Shown here piece after piece: positions 7,875 to 15,913 of a stretch of 64,000 nt of DNA. Numbering within the stretch: position 1 is the stretch's first letter; the number at the start of each line of letters is the position of its first letter. Origin of the DNA: Streptomyces sp. CG1 (GTDB lineage Bacteria; Actinomycetota; Actinomycetes; Streptomycetales; Streptomycetaceae); contig NZ_CP163518.1 of assembly GCF_041080625.1 (NCBI RefSeq), positions 930,001 to 994,000 on the forward strand. The letters are read 5' to 3'. The translations under genes were made by a program, and so were the position numbers. The notes under the pieces were generated by a model that saw nothing but the letters and a program-made list of their open reading frames with translations, was not told the origin of the DNA and searched no databases.

Positions 7875-8525
7875 TCAGGCCGCCGGCGCGGCGGCCGTCC
7901 GCTCTTCCCTCACTGCCTGAAGGGCGTGGGAGGTGCCCCCATCGTCGAGCAGGTCCATCAACGTCGCCCGGGCACGAGCCACTCGGGAGCGGACCGTGCC
8001 GACGGGACAGGCGCTGACCTCGGCGGCCTCCGCATAGGGCAGGCCGAGCAGCTGGGTGAGGACGAACGCCTCCCGGCGCTCGTCCGGCAGACAGGCCAGC
8101 AGGTCCAGCAGGGCGACGCCGTCGTCGAATCCGGGCAGGCCCCGCGGCTGGGCCGACTCCACCGCCAGCTGCCAGTCCGGCACGTCGGACAGCCGGGGCC
8201 GCGAGGCGGCGTACCGGTAGCTGTCGATCACCGCGCGGCGCGCGATGGACAGCAGCCAGGCGCGCGCCGAGGAGCGGCCCTCGAAGCGGTGCAGGCTGCT
8301 GATCGCGCGCAGGAAGGTGTCCTGCGCGAGGTCGTCGACGGCCTGGGGATCGGTGCAGAGGTGGGCGACATAGCACTGGACGTCGCGGTGCAGGGCACGG
8401 ACGAAGTGCTCGACCGCGTCCGCGTCACCACTGCGGGCGGCCAGCGCCCATGCGGTTATGGACTCGTCGGGAGATGCCGCTGGGTCGTATGCGGTCCGCG
8501 CTGCGGGCAGGACAGGAGTGATCAC
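7875..8525 (-). CDS. ECF-type RNA polymerase sigma factor
   Basis: 216 residues from GTG 8525 (AAGGA eight bases upstream). Region 2 reads AVEHFVRALHRDVQCYV...DDLAQDTFLRAISSLHRFEGRSSARAWLLSIAR. Region 4 reads ACLPDERREAFVLTQLLGLPYAEAAEV...PVGTVRSRVARARATL. Both are typical of ECF sigma factors close to the SigC/SigL group. No classical anti-sigma factor (ZAS domain) follows; transcription ends at the hairpin just downstream. It is the last gene of a minus-strand series that begins with copper genes, so a role in metal or envelope stress is possible but unproven. Confidence 0.88.
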   Translation of the reverse strand: MITPVLPAARTAYDPAASPDESITAWALAARSGDADAVEHFVRALHRDVQCYVAHLCTDPQAVDDLAQDTFLRAISSLHRFEGRSSARAWLLSIARRAVIDSYRYAASRPRLSDVPDWQLAVESAQPRGLPGFDDGVALLDLLACLPDERREAFVLTQLLGLPYAEAAEVSACPVGTVRSRVARARATLMDLLDDGGTSHALQAVREERTAAAPAA

Positions 8526-8758
8526 CTGGTGTCCTTCTCGGGTCAACCGTGACCGGACCGGGGCGCGGGTGAGCGCGAGCGGTCCGGTGAGTGAGGAGAC
8601 GGCCCTACGGCGCGCGACGACACAGGTGTGCTGCGGTACGAGAGCGCCTGGGCACATCGGTGCCACGGCACAGAAGTACGGCGACCCGGAGGTGCTGCGG
8701 CGCGTGCGCGGACGTACGACCGTGGCCCGAGGCGCGCAGGGGCGGCCCCGGGATACCG

Positions 8759-8777
8759 GCTGTCGTCAGGCGACAGC
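8759..8777. terminator. Hairpin overlapping the stop of the Met-rich membrane protein
   Basis: GCTGTCG and CGACAGC form a 7-bp stem around TCAGG; the loop includes the stop codon of the gene ending at 8766. It may terminate or attenuate transcription running from the copper genes toward the sigma gene. Confidence 0.35.
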
Positions 8778-9467
8778 GGTCCCCACGGGTGGCCCGCGCG
8801 AGGTGATCGCATGGACGAGGAGGTCCAGGCTCGGCGCCCGGTCGGAACGGGGCCGGCAGAGCCGCTGGTCCGGACGTTCGCCGGGGACGGGCAGGGCCAG
8901 CAGCAGCCGCAGCGGGGCTGCCAGCCATCCGGCCACGGCCCGCAGGATGCGGAAGGCGGCCTTCTCGCCGTACGCCAGCCAGAGCCCGGTGAGGAGCGCG
9001 GCCAGCAAGTGGGCGGCGGCCATCCCGAACGACGACCCGTCGCCGACGCCAAGGGAATGCCCCAGGTGCTGCAGGGGATTCATGGAGGCGTGCCCCATGT
9101 GGCCCATATCCATGGAGTCCATAGAGCCCATGGGCATGGAGCCCATGTCCCCCCTCCCCATGTGCATGGCCATACCCGCGTGTCCGGACGCCATCGGCGA
9201 GGTGCTCCCGGAAACCGACTGGGCGAGGGAGAACGCCGAGTGCAGTGCCGTTTGGGCGACGACCACGAGCGGCACGATCAGCCGCGGCCCGCGCTCACGC
9301 CCCGTCAGGCACCAGCCCACCGTGCCGGTGGCGAGGAGACCGGCGGCCAACGCCCAGGCGGGCACGTCCCGGCCGGACATCAGGACGTGGCCGAGGGCGG
9401 CGAGCACGACACAGACGGCCGCGAACACCGCGGCCCGGACCGTGCGCGAACCCCACCCTGCTGTCAT
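8766..9467 (-). CDS. Integral membrane protein with Met/His-rich extracytoplasmic loop
   Basis: 233 residues from ATG 9467, with GGGAGG upstream. Three membrane segments at residues ~10-35, 38-60 and 68-92 come first. A loop (~95-150) follows that is packed with about a dozen Met and several His (pattern GMAMHMGRGDMGSMPMGS and onward), then one or two more segments (~155-200). With the N-terminus inside, the Met-rich loop lies outside the membrane, as in copper-handling proteins. The family is not recognised. It lies downstream of CopA and the PCuAC-like gene and upstream of the ECF sigma gene on the same strand. Copper binding or sensing is an inference from composition and position. Confidence 0.7.
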   Translation of the reverse strand: MTAGWGSRTVRAAVFAAVCVVLAALGHVLMSGRDVPAWALAAGLLATGTVGWCLTGRERGPRLIVPLVVVAQTALHSAFSLAQSVSGSTSPMASGHAGMAMHMGRGDMGSMPMGSMDSMDMGHMGHASMNPLQHLGHSLGVGDGSSFGMAAAHLLAALLTGLWLAYGEKAAFRILRAVAGWLAAPLRLLLALPVPGERPDQRLCRPRSDRAPSLDLLVHAITSRGPPVGTAVA

Positions 9468-9630
9468 CGGGGCCCATCCTCCCATCCCGGCGTGCGCCGC
9501 CGTACGGAGGTACGGCATACGCCCCTCCCCCGCACTCACCGCACCGGACGTGATACACGTCACCGAGGAGGGCCGGGAACCATCAGGCCGCCGCATACGA
9601 CCTCTGAGGAAGAAGAGATCTGCGGGTTCG

Positions 9631-10173
9631 TCAGGCGGCGCCGTCGCCCGGCCGGACCACCACGGCGAGCGTGCGCACCGCCCCGCTGTGTGCGAAGTGC
9701 AGCGTGAACGGCACGAGGTCGCCCACGCGCCACCCAGGGCACGCCCGCAGTGTCACGGCCGGTCCGCGCGGCGACATGGCCACCGCGCCGCCCGCGGGAA
9801 CGGGCATGGAGTCCACAACGTCCCGGTACGCGGCCGTACGGCCGCGCATCCGGTGCCGGCTGAGGCCGATGTCCCCGCCGGTGCGGGAGGACGTGACCCG
9901 GACCAGCCGGTCGTCCGCGCCGCCGCTGTTGGCGACGGCGAAGAAAGCGGCCGTCTCGGTCGTGCCGCCATAGGGCAGCAGGACCCGCCCGGAGGTGACG
10001 GCGATCCGGGCCGGCCGGCCCGCCTGGCCCGCCGTCACCCAGGTGGTCAGGCCGGCCAGCGCAAGAGCGGAGGCGGCCACGGGTGCGAGTGCGGCTAGCA
10101 GGGCGTCGGTCAGCCGACGGCGCGTGGGCCGCCACGAGGGGCCGGCCGCACCGTCGGTCGTGCGGGTGGTCAT
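9631..10173 (-). CDS. PCuAC-like copper chaperone with one membrane anchor
   Basis: 180 residues. An N-terminal hydrophobic segment (ALLAALAPVAASALALAGLTTW, shown here to locate residues 26-46) would export and anchor a domain with the PCuAC/DUF461 pattern: FFAVANSGGADDRLVRVTSS, SRHRMRG (His107, Met109), DSMPVPAGGAVAM and VPFTLHF. In typical PCuAC proteins a His and Met in the 'YHVM' strand complete the Cu(I) site; here that strand reads PAVTL, so two ligands seem lost. ATG 10173 overlaps the copA stop by four bases, giving tight coupling. Role: probably periplasmic copper transfer, perhaps weakened or using other ligands. Confidence 0.75.
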   Translation of the reverse strand: MTTRTTDGAAGPSWRPTRRRLTDALLAALAPVAASALALAGLTTWVTAGQAGRPARIAVTSGRVLLPYGGTTETAAFFAVANSGGADDRLVRVTSSRTGGDIGLSRHRMRGRTAAYRDVVDSMPVPAGGAVAMSPRGPAVTLRACPGWRVGDLVPFTLHFAHSGAVRTLAVVVRPGDGAA

Positions 10174-12419
10174 CGAGCGGTCCTCCGGGCGGGGGCGGGC
10201 TGCCAGGCGCGCAGCTGCAGGCTGTGGCCGACGACCAGCAGGGAGCTGGCCGACATGGCCGCCGCGGCGAGCATGGGGTTGAGCAGGCCGGTCATGGCGA
10301 GCGGGACGGTGACGGCGTTGTAGCCGAAGGCCCGCGCCAGATTGGCGCGGATCGTGCCGAGCGTGCGGCGGGCCAGCCGTACCGCGTCGGGAAGCGCATC
10401 GATGTCGCCGCGGACGAGCGTCACGTCGGCGGCCCCGATCGCGACGTCCGTGCCGCCGCCGAGCGCGATGCCCAGGTCGTCGCGGGCCAGGGCGGCCGCG
10501 TCGTTGACCCCGTCGCCGACGACCGCCACACGGCAGCCCTGTTCCTGCAGCTCGCGCACGAGCCGGGCCTTGCCCTCGGGAGTGCAGCGGGCATGGACCT
10601 CCTCGATGCCCAGCTCCGAGGCGACGGCGGTGGCGGGCCCTTCGCGGTCGCCGGTGGCGAGCACCGGGCGGATGCCGAGGCGCCGCAGCCGGTGGACGGC
10701 CCGGTAGCTGCCGGAGCGCACGACGTCCCCGACATCGATCAGGGCCTCGGCCACGCCGTCCACACGGACGAGCACGGGGGTGTGCCCGGCGGCCTCGGCG
10801 AGCGGCAGCGCCTCGGCGAGCGAGGCGGGCAACTCCCCGTCGGGAGCCACGACTTCGACCAGCCGCCCCTCGACCCGACCCTGCACCCCGAGCCCCGGCT
10901 CGGCCCTGAACTCCGCCACCTCCGGCAGCCCGCTCGTACCCGCGTGCGCCACGATCGCCCGCCCCAGAGGGTGCTCCGAGCCCTGTTCGACAGCCCCGGC
11001 CAGGCGCAGTACCGTCCCGCTGCCGAGTCCCTTCGGTACGGCGGTGACCCGGGCGACGGTCATCCGGCCCGAGGTGAGCGTGCCGGTCTTGTCGAGGACG
11101 ACCGCGTCGAGGTGGCGCAGCCCCTCCAGTGCCTGCGGGCCGGTGACGAGCACGCCGAGCTGGGCGCCCCGGCCGGTCGCCGCCATCAGGGCGGTCGGGG
11201 TCGCCAGTCCGAGCGCACACGGGCAGGCCACCACGAGCACGGCCACGCACGCGGTGACGGCCGCCTGCGGATCGGCTCCGGCGCCCAGCCAGAATCCGAG
11301 TGTCGTGACGGCCAGCACCAGGACGACCGGCACGAACACACCGGCCACGGCATCGGCCAGCCGCTGCGCCCGCGCCTTGCCGGTCTGGGCCTCGGTCACC
11401 ATCCGCGTGATGTGGGCGAGCCGGGTGTCGGCGCCGACCGCCGTGGCCCGGACGAGCAACAGTCCCCCGCAGTTGAGGGCGCCGCCGACCACGGCCGCGC
11501 CCGGCCCGACCTCGACGGGCTCGCTCTCGCCGGTCACCAGGGAGAGGTCCACCGCGGAACTGCCCTCCACCACCTCCCCGTCGGTGGCGAACCGCTCCCC
11601 GGGACGTACGACGAAGACGTGACCGACCTCCAACTCCTCAGCAGGGATCAGCCGTTCGGTACGGCCCTCGCGTACAGCCACTTCCTTGACCGTGAGCCCG
11701 GCGAGCGAGCGCAGGGCCGCTCCGGTGCCCCGCCGGGCCCTGGCCTCCAGGTACCGGCCCGCCAGCACGAACAGCGGTACGCCGACGGCGGCTTCCAGGT
11801 AGAGGTGCGCGGCCCCGTCCGTCGCGGACGGCACCAGGGTGAACGGCATACCCATCCCGGGAGCACCCGCGCCGCCGAGGAACAGCGCGTACGCCGACCA
11901 GGAGAAGGACGCCGTGACACCGAGAGAGACGAGCGTGTCCATGGTCGCGGCCGCATGCCGGAGCCCGCGCAGCGCCCGTACGTGGAAGGGCCAGGCTCCC
12001 CACACGGCGACGGGCGCGGCCAGGACGAAGCACAGCCACTGCCAGTTCCGGAACTGCCAGGCCGGCACCATCGACAGCAGCAGTACCGGCACCGCGAGCA
12101 GCGCGGTGATCAGCAGCCGGTCCCGTTCCCGTCCTCCCCCGACGGTCTCGTCATCGTCGTCGTGCGCGTTGTGCCGTTTCTTCACCGGCTCGGGGAGTTG
12201 GGCGGTGTAACCGGCCTTCTGTACGGCCGCGACGAGTTCGGCCGGGCCGATGTGCGGCGGATGACTGACCCGGGCGCGTCCGGTGGCCAGGTTGACGGTC
12301 GCCGTGACGCCGTCGAGCCGGCCGAGCTTCTTCTCGACGCGCTGGACGCAGGCCGCGCAGGTCATGCCGCCGACGGTCAGGTCGGTCGTCGTCACGGGGG
12401 CGGCGGATTCCGTGGTCAT
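10170..12419 (-). CDS. copA: Copper-exporting P1B-type ATPase
   Basis: 749 residues from ATG 12419. It has one N-terminal heavy-metal domain with GMTCAAC (Cys21, Cys24) and eight predicted membrane segments. ATPase motifs are TGES, the metal-channel ACPCALGLATP, DKTGTLT with the phosphorylated Asp, the conserved SEHP and GDGVNDAAALA. TM7 carries YN and TM8 MSASS, the Cu(I) pattern of subgroup P1B-1. It pumps Cu(I) out of the cytoplasm. Both ends overlap neighbours by four bases (ATGA), with a Met-rich small protein before and the PCuAC-like protein after, so the three are translated together. No CsoR or CopZ gene is adjacent. Confidence 0.93.
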   Translation of the reverse strand: MTTESAAPVTTTDLTVGGMTCAACVQRVEKKLGRLDGVTATVNLATGRARVSHPPHIGPAELVAAVQKAGYTAQLPEPVKKRHNAHDDDDETVGGGRERDRLLITALLAVPVLLLSMVPAWQFRNWQWLCFVLAAPVAVWGAWPFHVRALRGLRHAAATMDTLVSLGVTASFSWSAYALFLGGAGAPGMGMPFTLVPSATDGAAHLYLEAAVGVPLFVLAGRYLEARARRGTGAALRSLAGLTVKEVAVREGRTERLIPAEELEVGHVFVVRPGERFATDGEVVEGSSAVDLSLVTGESEPVEVGPGAAVVGGALNCGGLLLVRATAVGADTRLAHITRMVTEAQTGKARAQRLADAVAGVFVPVVLVLAVTTLGFWLGAGADPQAAVTACVAVLVVACPCALGLATPTALMAATGRGAQLGVLVTGPQALEGLRHLDAVVLDKTGTLTSGRMTVARVTAVPKGLGSGTVLRLAGAVEQGSEHPLGRAIVAHAGTSGLPEVAEFRAEPGLGVQGRVEGRLVEVVAPDGELPASLAEALPLAEAAGHTPVLVRVDGVAEALIDVGDVVRSGSYRAVHRLRRLGIRPVLATGDREGPATAVASELGIEEVHARCTPEGKARLVRELQEQGCRVAVVGDGVNDAAALARDDLGIALGGGTDVAIGAADVTLVRGDIDALPDAVRLARRTLGTIRANLARAFGYNAVTVPLAMTGLLNPMLAAAAMSASSLLVVGHSLQLRAWQPAPARRTAR

Positions 12420-12658
12420 CGGCCGGCTCCCCCGTGCATCCCGCCCATGTCCATGCCGCCGTCGCCGTCGCCGTCCCCCGTACGGCCGGGGCTCGTGCCG
12501 TGCATGCCGGGGGCGACGGGCCCGGCGGCCGCGCCAACGGCATGGGCCACCGTGAACATCACCGCCAGCAGCAGGAGGAAGCCGCACAGGGCGGGCGGCG
12601 GTACGGCCTTGCGCCACACCGTTCCCCCGCCCGAGGCGGATTGCCGGGACTCGTCCAT
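12416..12658 (-). CDS. Small single-pass Met/His/Gly-rich membrane protein
   Basis: 80 residues from ATG 12658 (GGAG nine bases before). One hydrophobic segment (CGFLLLLAVMFTVAHAVG, ~residues 26-45) is followed by an outward tail rich in Gly, Asp, Met and His (GMHGTSP, GGMDMGGMHGG). Such tails bind copper in several unrelated families. Its stop overlaps the copA start, so it is the first gene of the copper operon. No named family was recognised. Presumed role: presenting or buffering copper near the ATPase. Confidence 0.65.
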   Translation of the reverse strand: MDESRQSASGGGTVWRKAVPPPALCGFLLLLAVMFTVAHAVGAAAGPVAPGMHGTSPGRTGDGDGDGGMDMGGMHGGAGR

Positions 12659-12808
12659 CAACCGCGTCTCCAGGTCCAGTCGTCCGGCGGCGGCCGGATG
12701 GCGCCGCAACGATTCAGGAGTCGGGCCGTGGAGCGGGCGAGTTCCGGTGGGCGCTCGTGGCTCCGGTCACTCGACGGGCACCCTGACGCGCCCCCCCCGG
12801 ACCTTTAC

Positions 12809-12860
12809 TTGAACTTACAAGCACTCCATGTATCGTGCAGCATGATTCAAATTTGAATCA
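12809..12860 (+). promoter_or_regulatory. Promoter with 18-bp palindromic operator
   Basis: TTGAAC (12809-12814), a 16-bp spacer and TATCGT (12831-12836) form a promoter for the epimerase at 12893. Just downstream TGATTCAAATTTGAATCA (12843-12860) is a perfect palindrome that would cover the transcription start. The arrangement parallels 2132-2162, where another TIGR01777 gene is controlled by a palindrome with the same TTGAAC box. Confidence 0.6.
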
Positions 12861-12892
12861 GCCGCCGGCACGAAGCTCCTCGGGAGGACGCC

Positions 12893-13807
12893 ATGCGCGT
12901 CGCGATCACCGGGTCCACCGGACTCATCGGCTCCGCCCTCACCCGCTCGCTCCTCATGGACGGCCACCGGGTCGTCCGCCTCGTCCGCGACCGGTCCGCC
13001 GCCGCTCCTCGGGACGGCAGCGCGTCCGCCGGATGGGACCCGGTCGCGGGCCGGGTCGAACCCGGCGCACTGGACGGCGTCGACGCCGTCGTCCACCTGG
13101 CCGGCGCGGGAGTCGGCGACAAGCGGTGGACCGCCGCCTACAAGCAGGAGATCCACGACAGCCGGGTACGGGGCACCGACACGATCGCGCGGGCGTGCGC
13201 CGCCTCGGCCGAGCCGCCGCGGGTCCTGGTGTCCGCGTCCGCGACCGGCTACTACGGCGACACCGGCGAACGGACCGTCGACGAGAGCGAGTCCGCGGGG
13301 CAGGACTTCCTGTCCCGCGTCTGTGTCGACTGGGAGGCGGCGGCCGACCCTGCCCGGCAGGCCGGCATCCGTGTGGTGCACCCACGCACCGGCCTGGTCG
13401 TCTCCGCCGAGGGAGGCGCCTTCGGGCGTCTCTTCCCGCTGTTCCGCCTCGGTCTGGGCGGCCGGCTCGGCTCCGGTGACCAGTACTGGCCGTTCATCTC
13501 GCTGACGGACCACATCGCGGCGCTCCGCTTCGCCCTCGACGCCGAGCAACTCTGCGGGCCCGTCAACTTCACGGCACCCGAGCCGCTCACCAACCGCGAG
13601 GTGACCCGGGCGCTGAGCCGCGCCCTGCACCGCCCGGCGCTCGCCGCCGTACCCTCCTTCGCCCTGCGCGCGGCACTCGGCGAGTTCGCCGCGAGCATCA
13701 CGTGCAGCGCACGCGTCGTACCGGCAGCCCTGCACAAGGCGGGGTTCGCCTTCGCTCACCCGACGATCGACGGAGCGGTCGACTCCGTGCTGCGACCGGC
13801 CGATTGA
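12893..13807 (+). CDS. TIGR01777-type NAD(P)-dependent epimerase (second copy)
   Basis: 304 residues; GGAGG five bases before ATG. The Rossmann motif MRVAITGSTGLIGSALTRSL and the family markers VVHLAGAGVGDKRW, VSASATGYYGDTGERTVDE, VVHPRTGLVVSAEGGAFGRL and WPFISLTDHIAAL are all present. Unlike the copy at 2188, it keeps a classical GYYG...-like catalytic region with Tyr. It is divergent from the copper operon across about 230 bp. Substrate unknown; many genomes carry several copies. Confidence 0.87.
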   Translation: MRVAITGSTGLIGSALTRSLLMDGHRVVRLVRDRSAAAPRDGSASAGWDPVAGRVEPGALDGVDAVVHLAGAGVGDKRWTAAYKQEIHDSRVRGTDTIARACAASAEPPRVLVSASATGYYGDTGERTVDESESAGQDFLSRVCVDWEAAADPARQAGIRVVHPRTGLVVSAEGGAFGRLFPLFRLGLGGRLGSGDQYWPFISLTDHIAALRFALDAEQLCGPVNFTAPEPLTNREVTRALSRALHRPALAAVPSFALRAALGEFAASITCSARVVPAALHKAGFAFAHPTIDGAVDSVLRPAD

Positions 13808-13964
13808 GGGTTTCGCGGCGGGGCCGAGCGTCGCACCCGCCCCGGGTGCGCGACCCGATGCCGTCGGTCACGCCGGGTGCGGGAACGGCCGCAGCGCGGG
13901 ACGATGGTCGTCCGGGTGCCCGGGAACGGGGCCCGCCCGGAAGACGGGTGATGAGGAGGTTGCC

Positions 13965-14834
13965 GTGTGCCGGCTGTTCGGGCTGATCAGCTCCCCGCTT
14001 CGCACGCACGCCACGTTCTGGCTGCTGGACGCCCCCGACAGTCTCAGCGCGCAGAGTCACCGCGAACCCGACGGCACCGGGCTCGGGTACTACGACGCGG
14101 ACGGCACCCCGGAGGTGCACAAGGCACCGATCGCCGCCTACGAGGACCGCGCCTTCGCCCAAGAAGCCCGCGAGGTGGAGTCGGCCACCTTCCTCGCGCA
14201 CATCCGGTACGCGTCCACCGGCGGGCTGGAGCTGCGCAACACGCACCCCTTCGAGCAGCACAGGCGGCTGTTCGCGCACAACGGTGTGATCGAGGGGCTG
14301 GACGCGCTCGACCGCCAACTGGACGAGGACCGCTCACTGGTGCGCGGCGACACCGACTCCGAGCGCTTCTTCGCGCTGGTGACGCGGGAGACCGCGGCGC
14401 ACGGCGGGGACGTGTCGGCCGGCCTCGTCGCCGCGGCACGCTGGGTCGCCGCGAACCTGCCCCTGTACGCCCTGAACGTCATCCTCGTCACCACCCGTGA
14501 GCTGTGGGCCCTGCGCTATCCCGACACGCATGAGCTGTATGTGCTGCGGCGGCCGGCCGGAGGTCACGGGGGATCGCGGCATCTGGACCACACCGGCCGG
14601 GGCGGCCGGCTGCGGGTGCGCTCGGCGCATCTGGGAACCGTTCCGTCCGTCGTCGTGGCCAGCGAGCGCATGGACGAGAGCCCGCACTGGCAGCTCATGG
14701 AGCCGGGAGCGTTGCTCCATGTGGGCCCCGAGCTCGAGGTGACCTCCCGCATCGTCCTGCCCGATCCTCCGGCCCACCTGCTCACCCTGTCCGACCTGCG
14801 TCCCGAGGCGGCGGCCTCCCAGCGGCCCGCGTAG
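13965..14834 (+). CDS. Class II glutamine amidotransferase (GATase_4, EgtC-like)
   Basis: 289 residues from GTG 13965, with GAGGAGG upstream. Removal of the initiator exposes Cys2 (sequence CRLFGLISSPLRTHATFW), the N-terminal nucleophile of class II glutamine amidotransferases. QSHREPDGTGLGYYD, FLAHIRYASTG and FAHNGVIEG form the glutamine site. EgtC-type proteins hydrolyse a gamma-glutamyl amide in ergothioneine synthesis, but no egtB or egtD is nearby. Stand-alone homologues are frequent in Streptomyces with unknown substrates, so the specific role is open. Confidence 0.82.
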   Translation: MCRLFGLISSPLRTHATFWLLDAPDSLSAQSHREPDGTGLGYYDADGTPEVHKAPIAAYEDRAFAQEAREVESATFLAHIRYASTGGLELRNTHPFEQHRRLFAHNGVIEGLDALDRQLDEDRSLVRGDTDSERFFALVTRETAAHGGDVSAGLVAAARWVAANLPLYALNVILVTTRELWALRYPDTHELYVLRRPAGGHGGSRHLDHTGRGGRLRVRSAHLGTVPSVVVASERMDESPHWQLMEPGALLHVGPELEVTSRIVLPDPPAHLLTLSDLRPEAAASQRPA

Positions 14835-14845
14835 ACCGGCGCCGG

Positions 14846-14923
14846 CTACCGGACCGGGCGGGTGCGGGGCGGCGGTTCGGTGCCGTCGTAGTCGTCGATG
14901 AAGAGACAGCCCGCCGCGCGCAT
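14846..14923 (-). CDS. Possible 25-residue small protein
   Basis: A short frame reads MRAAGCLFIDDYDGTEPPPR and ends TRPVR. Nearly all its third codon positions are G or C and its amino-acid make-up is protein-like, unlike surrounding shadow frames. It ends tail-to-tail with the amidotransferase gene. It could be a real small protein or the remnant of a longer one; there is no strong ribosome site and no recognised family. Confidence 0.3.
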   Translation of the reverse strand: MRAAGCLFIDDYDGTEPPPRTRPVR

Positions 14924-14991
14924 TCCCAGCCGCGCGCACGCAACGGGCTGCCCTCCGCGGCCCCTTCCCGCGCTCTTTGTAGGGTCGAGCC

Positions 14992-15573
14992 ATGAGGACG
15001 ACGGACGACGACGCGACGGTTCCCGGCGAGGCAGGGACCGTCGTCTACCGGCCCGCACGAGCCGAGGACTTCGCGGCCATGGCGGAGATCGACGGGTCCT
15101 TCACCACGGACTCGGTGTTCGAAGTGACCGCCGCGGCTGGGGTGTTCACGATCCGGCAGACCGCGCTGGACAGTCCTCTCCACAAGACCTTCCCGGACGA
15201 GTCCGATGATGACGACGGCGGCGGCGATGCGGAGCCGACGCATACGGTGGTCGCCGTCGCCGGCGACGAGCTGTGCGGGTTCCTTCAGGCCTCGTTCGCA
15301 CCCTGGAACGCTCGCGTGACCATCCGCGACATCGAAGTGGCACCGCAGTGGCGGGGCAGAGGCATCGGCTCGAGCCTGATGCGGCACGCCTTCGGCTTCG
15401 CGCGGGAGCACGGGGCCGTTCATGTGTGGCTGGAGGTCAGCAACATCAACGCTCCCGCCGTCCGCGCCTATCTGCGTATGGGCTTCGTCTTCTGCGGGCT
15501 GGACACCACGCTCTACGACGGCACGGAGTCGGCCGGCGAACGGGCCCTCTTCATGTCCCGCCGGGTGGACTGA
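14992..15573 (+). CDS. GNAT N-acetyltransferase resembling streptothricin acetyltransferase
   Basis: 193 residues. The whole length follows streptothricin acetyltransferases (Sat/STAT): start VVYRPARAEDFAAMAEIDGS, acidic stretch DESDDDDGGGD, the acetyl-CoA loop IEVAPQWRGRGIGSSLMRHA, and the end LWLEVSNINAPAVRAYLRMG-like block followed by FVFCGLDTTLYDGTES and ALFMSR. These enzymes inactivate streptothricin by acetylating beta-lysine. No streptothricin biosynthetic genes are in the window, so it is probably a stand-alone resistance or housekeeping acyltransferase. The match is from memory of the family; substrate not proven. Confidence 0.75.
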   Translation: MRTTDDDATVPGEAGTVVYRPARAEDFAAMAEIDGSFTTDSVFEVTAAAGVFTIRQTALDSPLHKTFPDESDDDDGGGDAEPTHTVVAVAGDELCGFLQASFAPWNARVTIRDIEVAPQWRGRGIGSSLMRHAFGFAREHGAVHVWLEVSNINAPAVRAYLRMGFVFCGLDTTLYDGTESAGERALFMSRRVD

Positions 15574-15648
15574 CAGGCGGTGCACCGGACGTACCAGTGA
15601 CCCGACTCACTGTCCCGAATAGTTGCGTAACCCTTAAACTGTTCGGCT

Positions 15649-15882
15649 GTGGAGACTACCGAAGTGAAGGCCTGGGAGACCGTCGTGCTCGACGGAGGGC
15701 CGGCGGACGGGCTGCGGATGAAGGTCTCCGACCGGCCGCGCGTGGTCCAGGTGACGTTCCCCTGCCGGATCGAGGCCGCACCGCAGGGCGGCGTGCGCGC
15801 CGAGGCGGTGTACCTGTACCGCAGGGACTACAGCGTCACCACCGAGCCCTTGCGGTACGGATTCGACATCGCCAGCCCCTGA
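15649..15882 (+). CDS. Small conserved actinomycete protein
   Basis: 77 residues from GTG 15649, or 72 from GTG 15664, which has the better-placed GGAG and may be the true start. The sequence WETVVLDGGPADGLRMKVSD, then VTFPCRI and YLYRRDYSVTTEPLRYGFD, suggests a compact beta-rich soluble protein. Such short proteins recur in Streptomyces but no function is known to me. It runs convergent to the LCP gene with a small hairpin between. Confidence 0.6.
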   Translation: METTEVKAWETVVLDGGPADGLRMKVSDRPRVVQVTFPCRIEAAPQGGVRAEAVYLYRRDYSVTTEPLRYGFDIASP

Positions 15883-15885
15883 CAG

Positions 15886-15901
15886 GCCATGTGGGCATGG
15901 C
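15886..15901. terminator. Small hairpin between convergent genes
   Basis: GCCATG and CATGGC pair around TGGG between the stops of the small protein (15882) and the LCP gene (15914). Six base pairs only, so weak on its own, but the position is right for a shared terminator. Confidence 0.4.
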
Positions 15902-15913
15902 TCAGTGCCCGGT

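Noticed and set aside
8591..8806. Short plus-strand frames upstream of the ECF sigma gene as a possible anti-sigma factor
   Set aside because: No HxxxCxxC zinc motif or membrane segment; Arg-rich shadow-type composition.
12791..12799. Run of eight C as a slippage site
   Set aside because: Lies in an intergenic region with no gene crossing it; nothing supports a function.
10083..12812. 909-residue plus-strand frame opposite copA
   Set aside because: Shadow of copA; Gly/Arg/Asp-rich with no motif.
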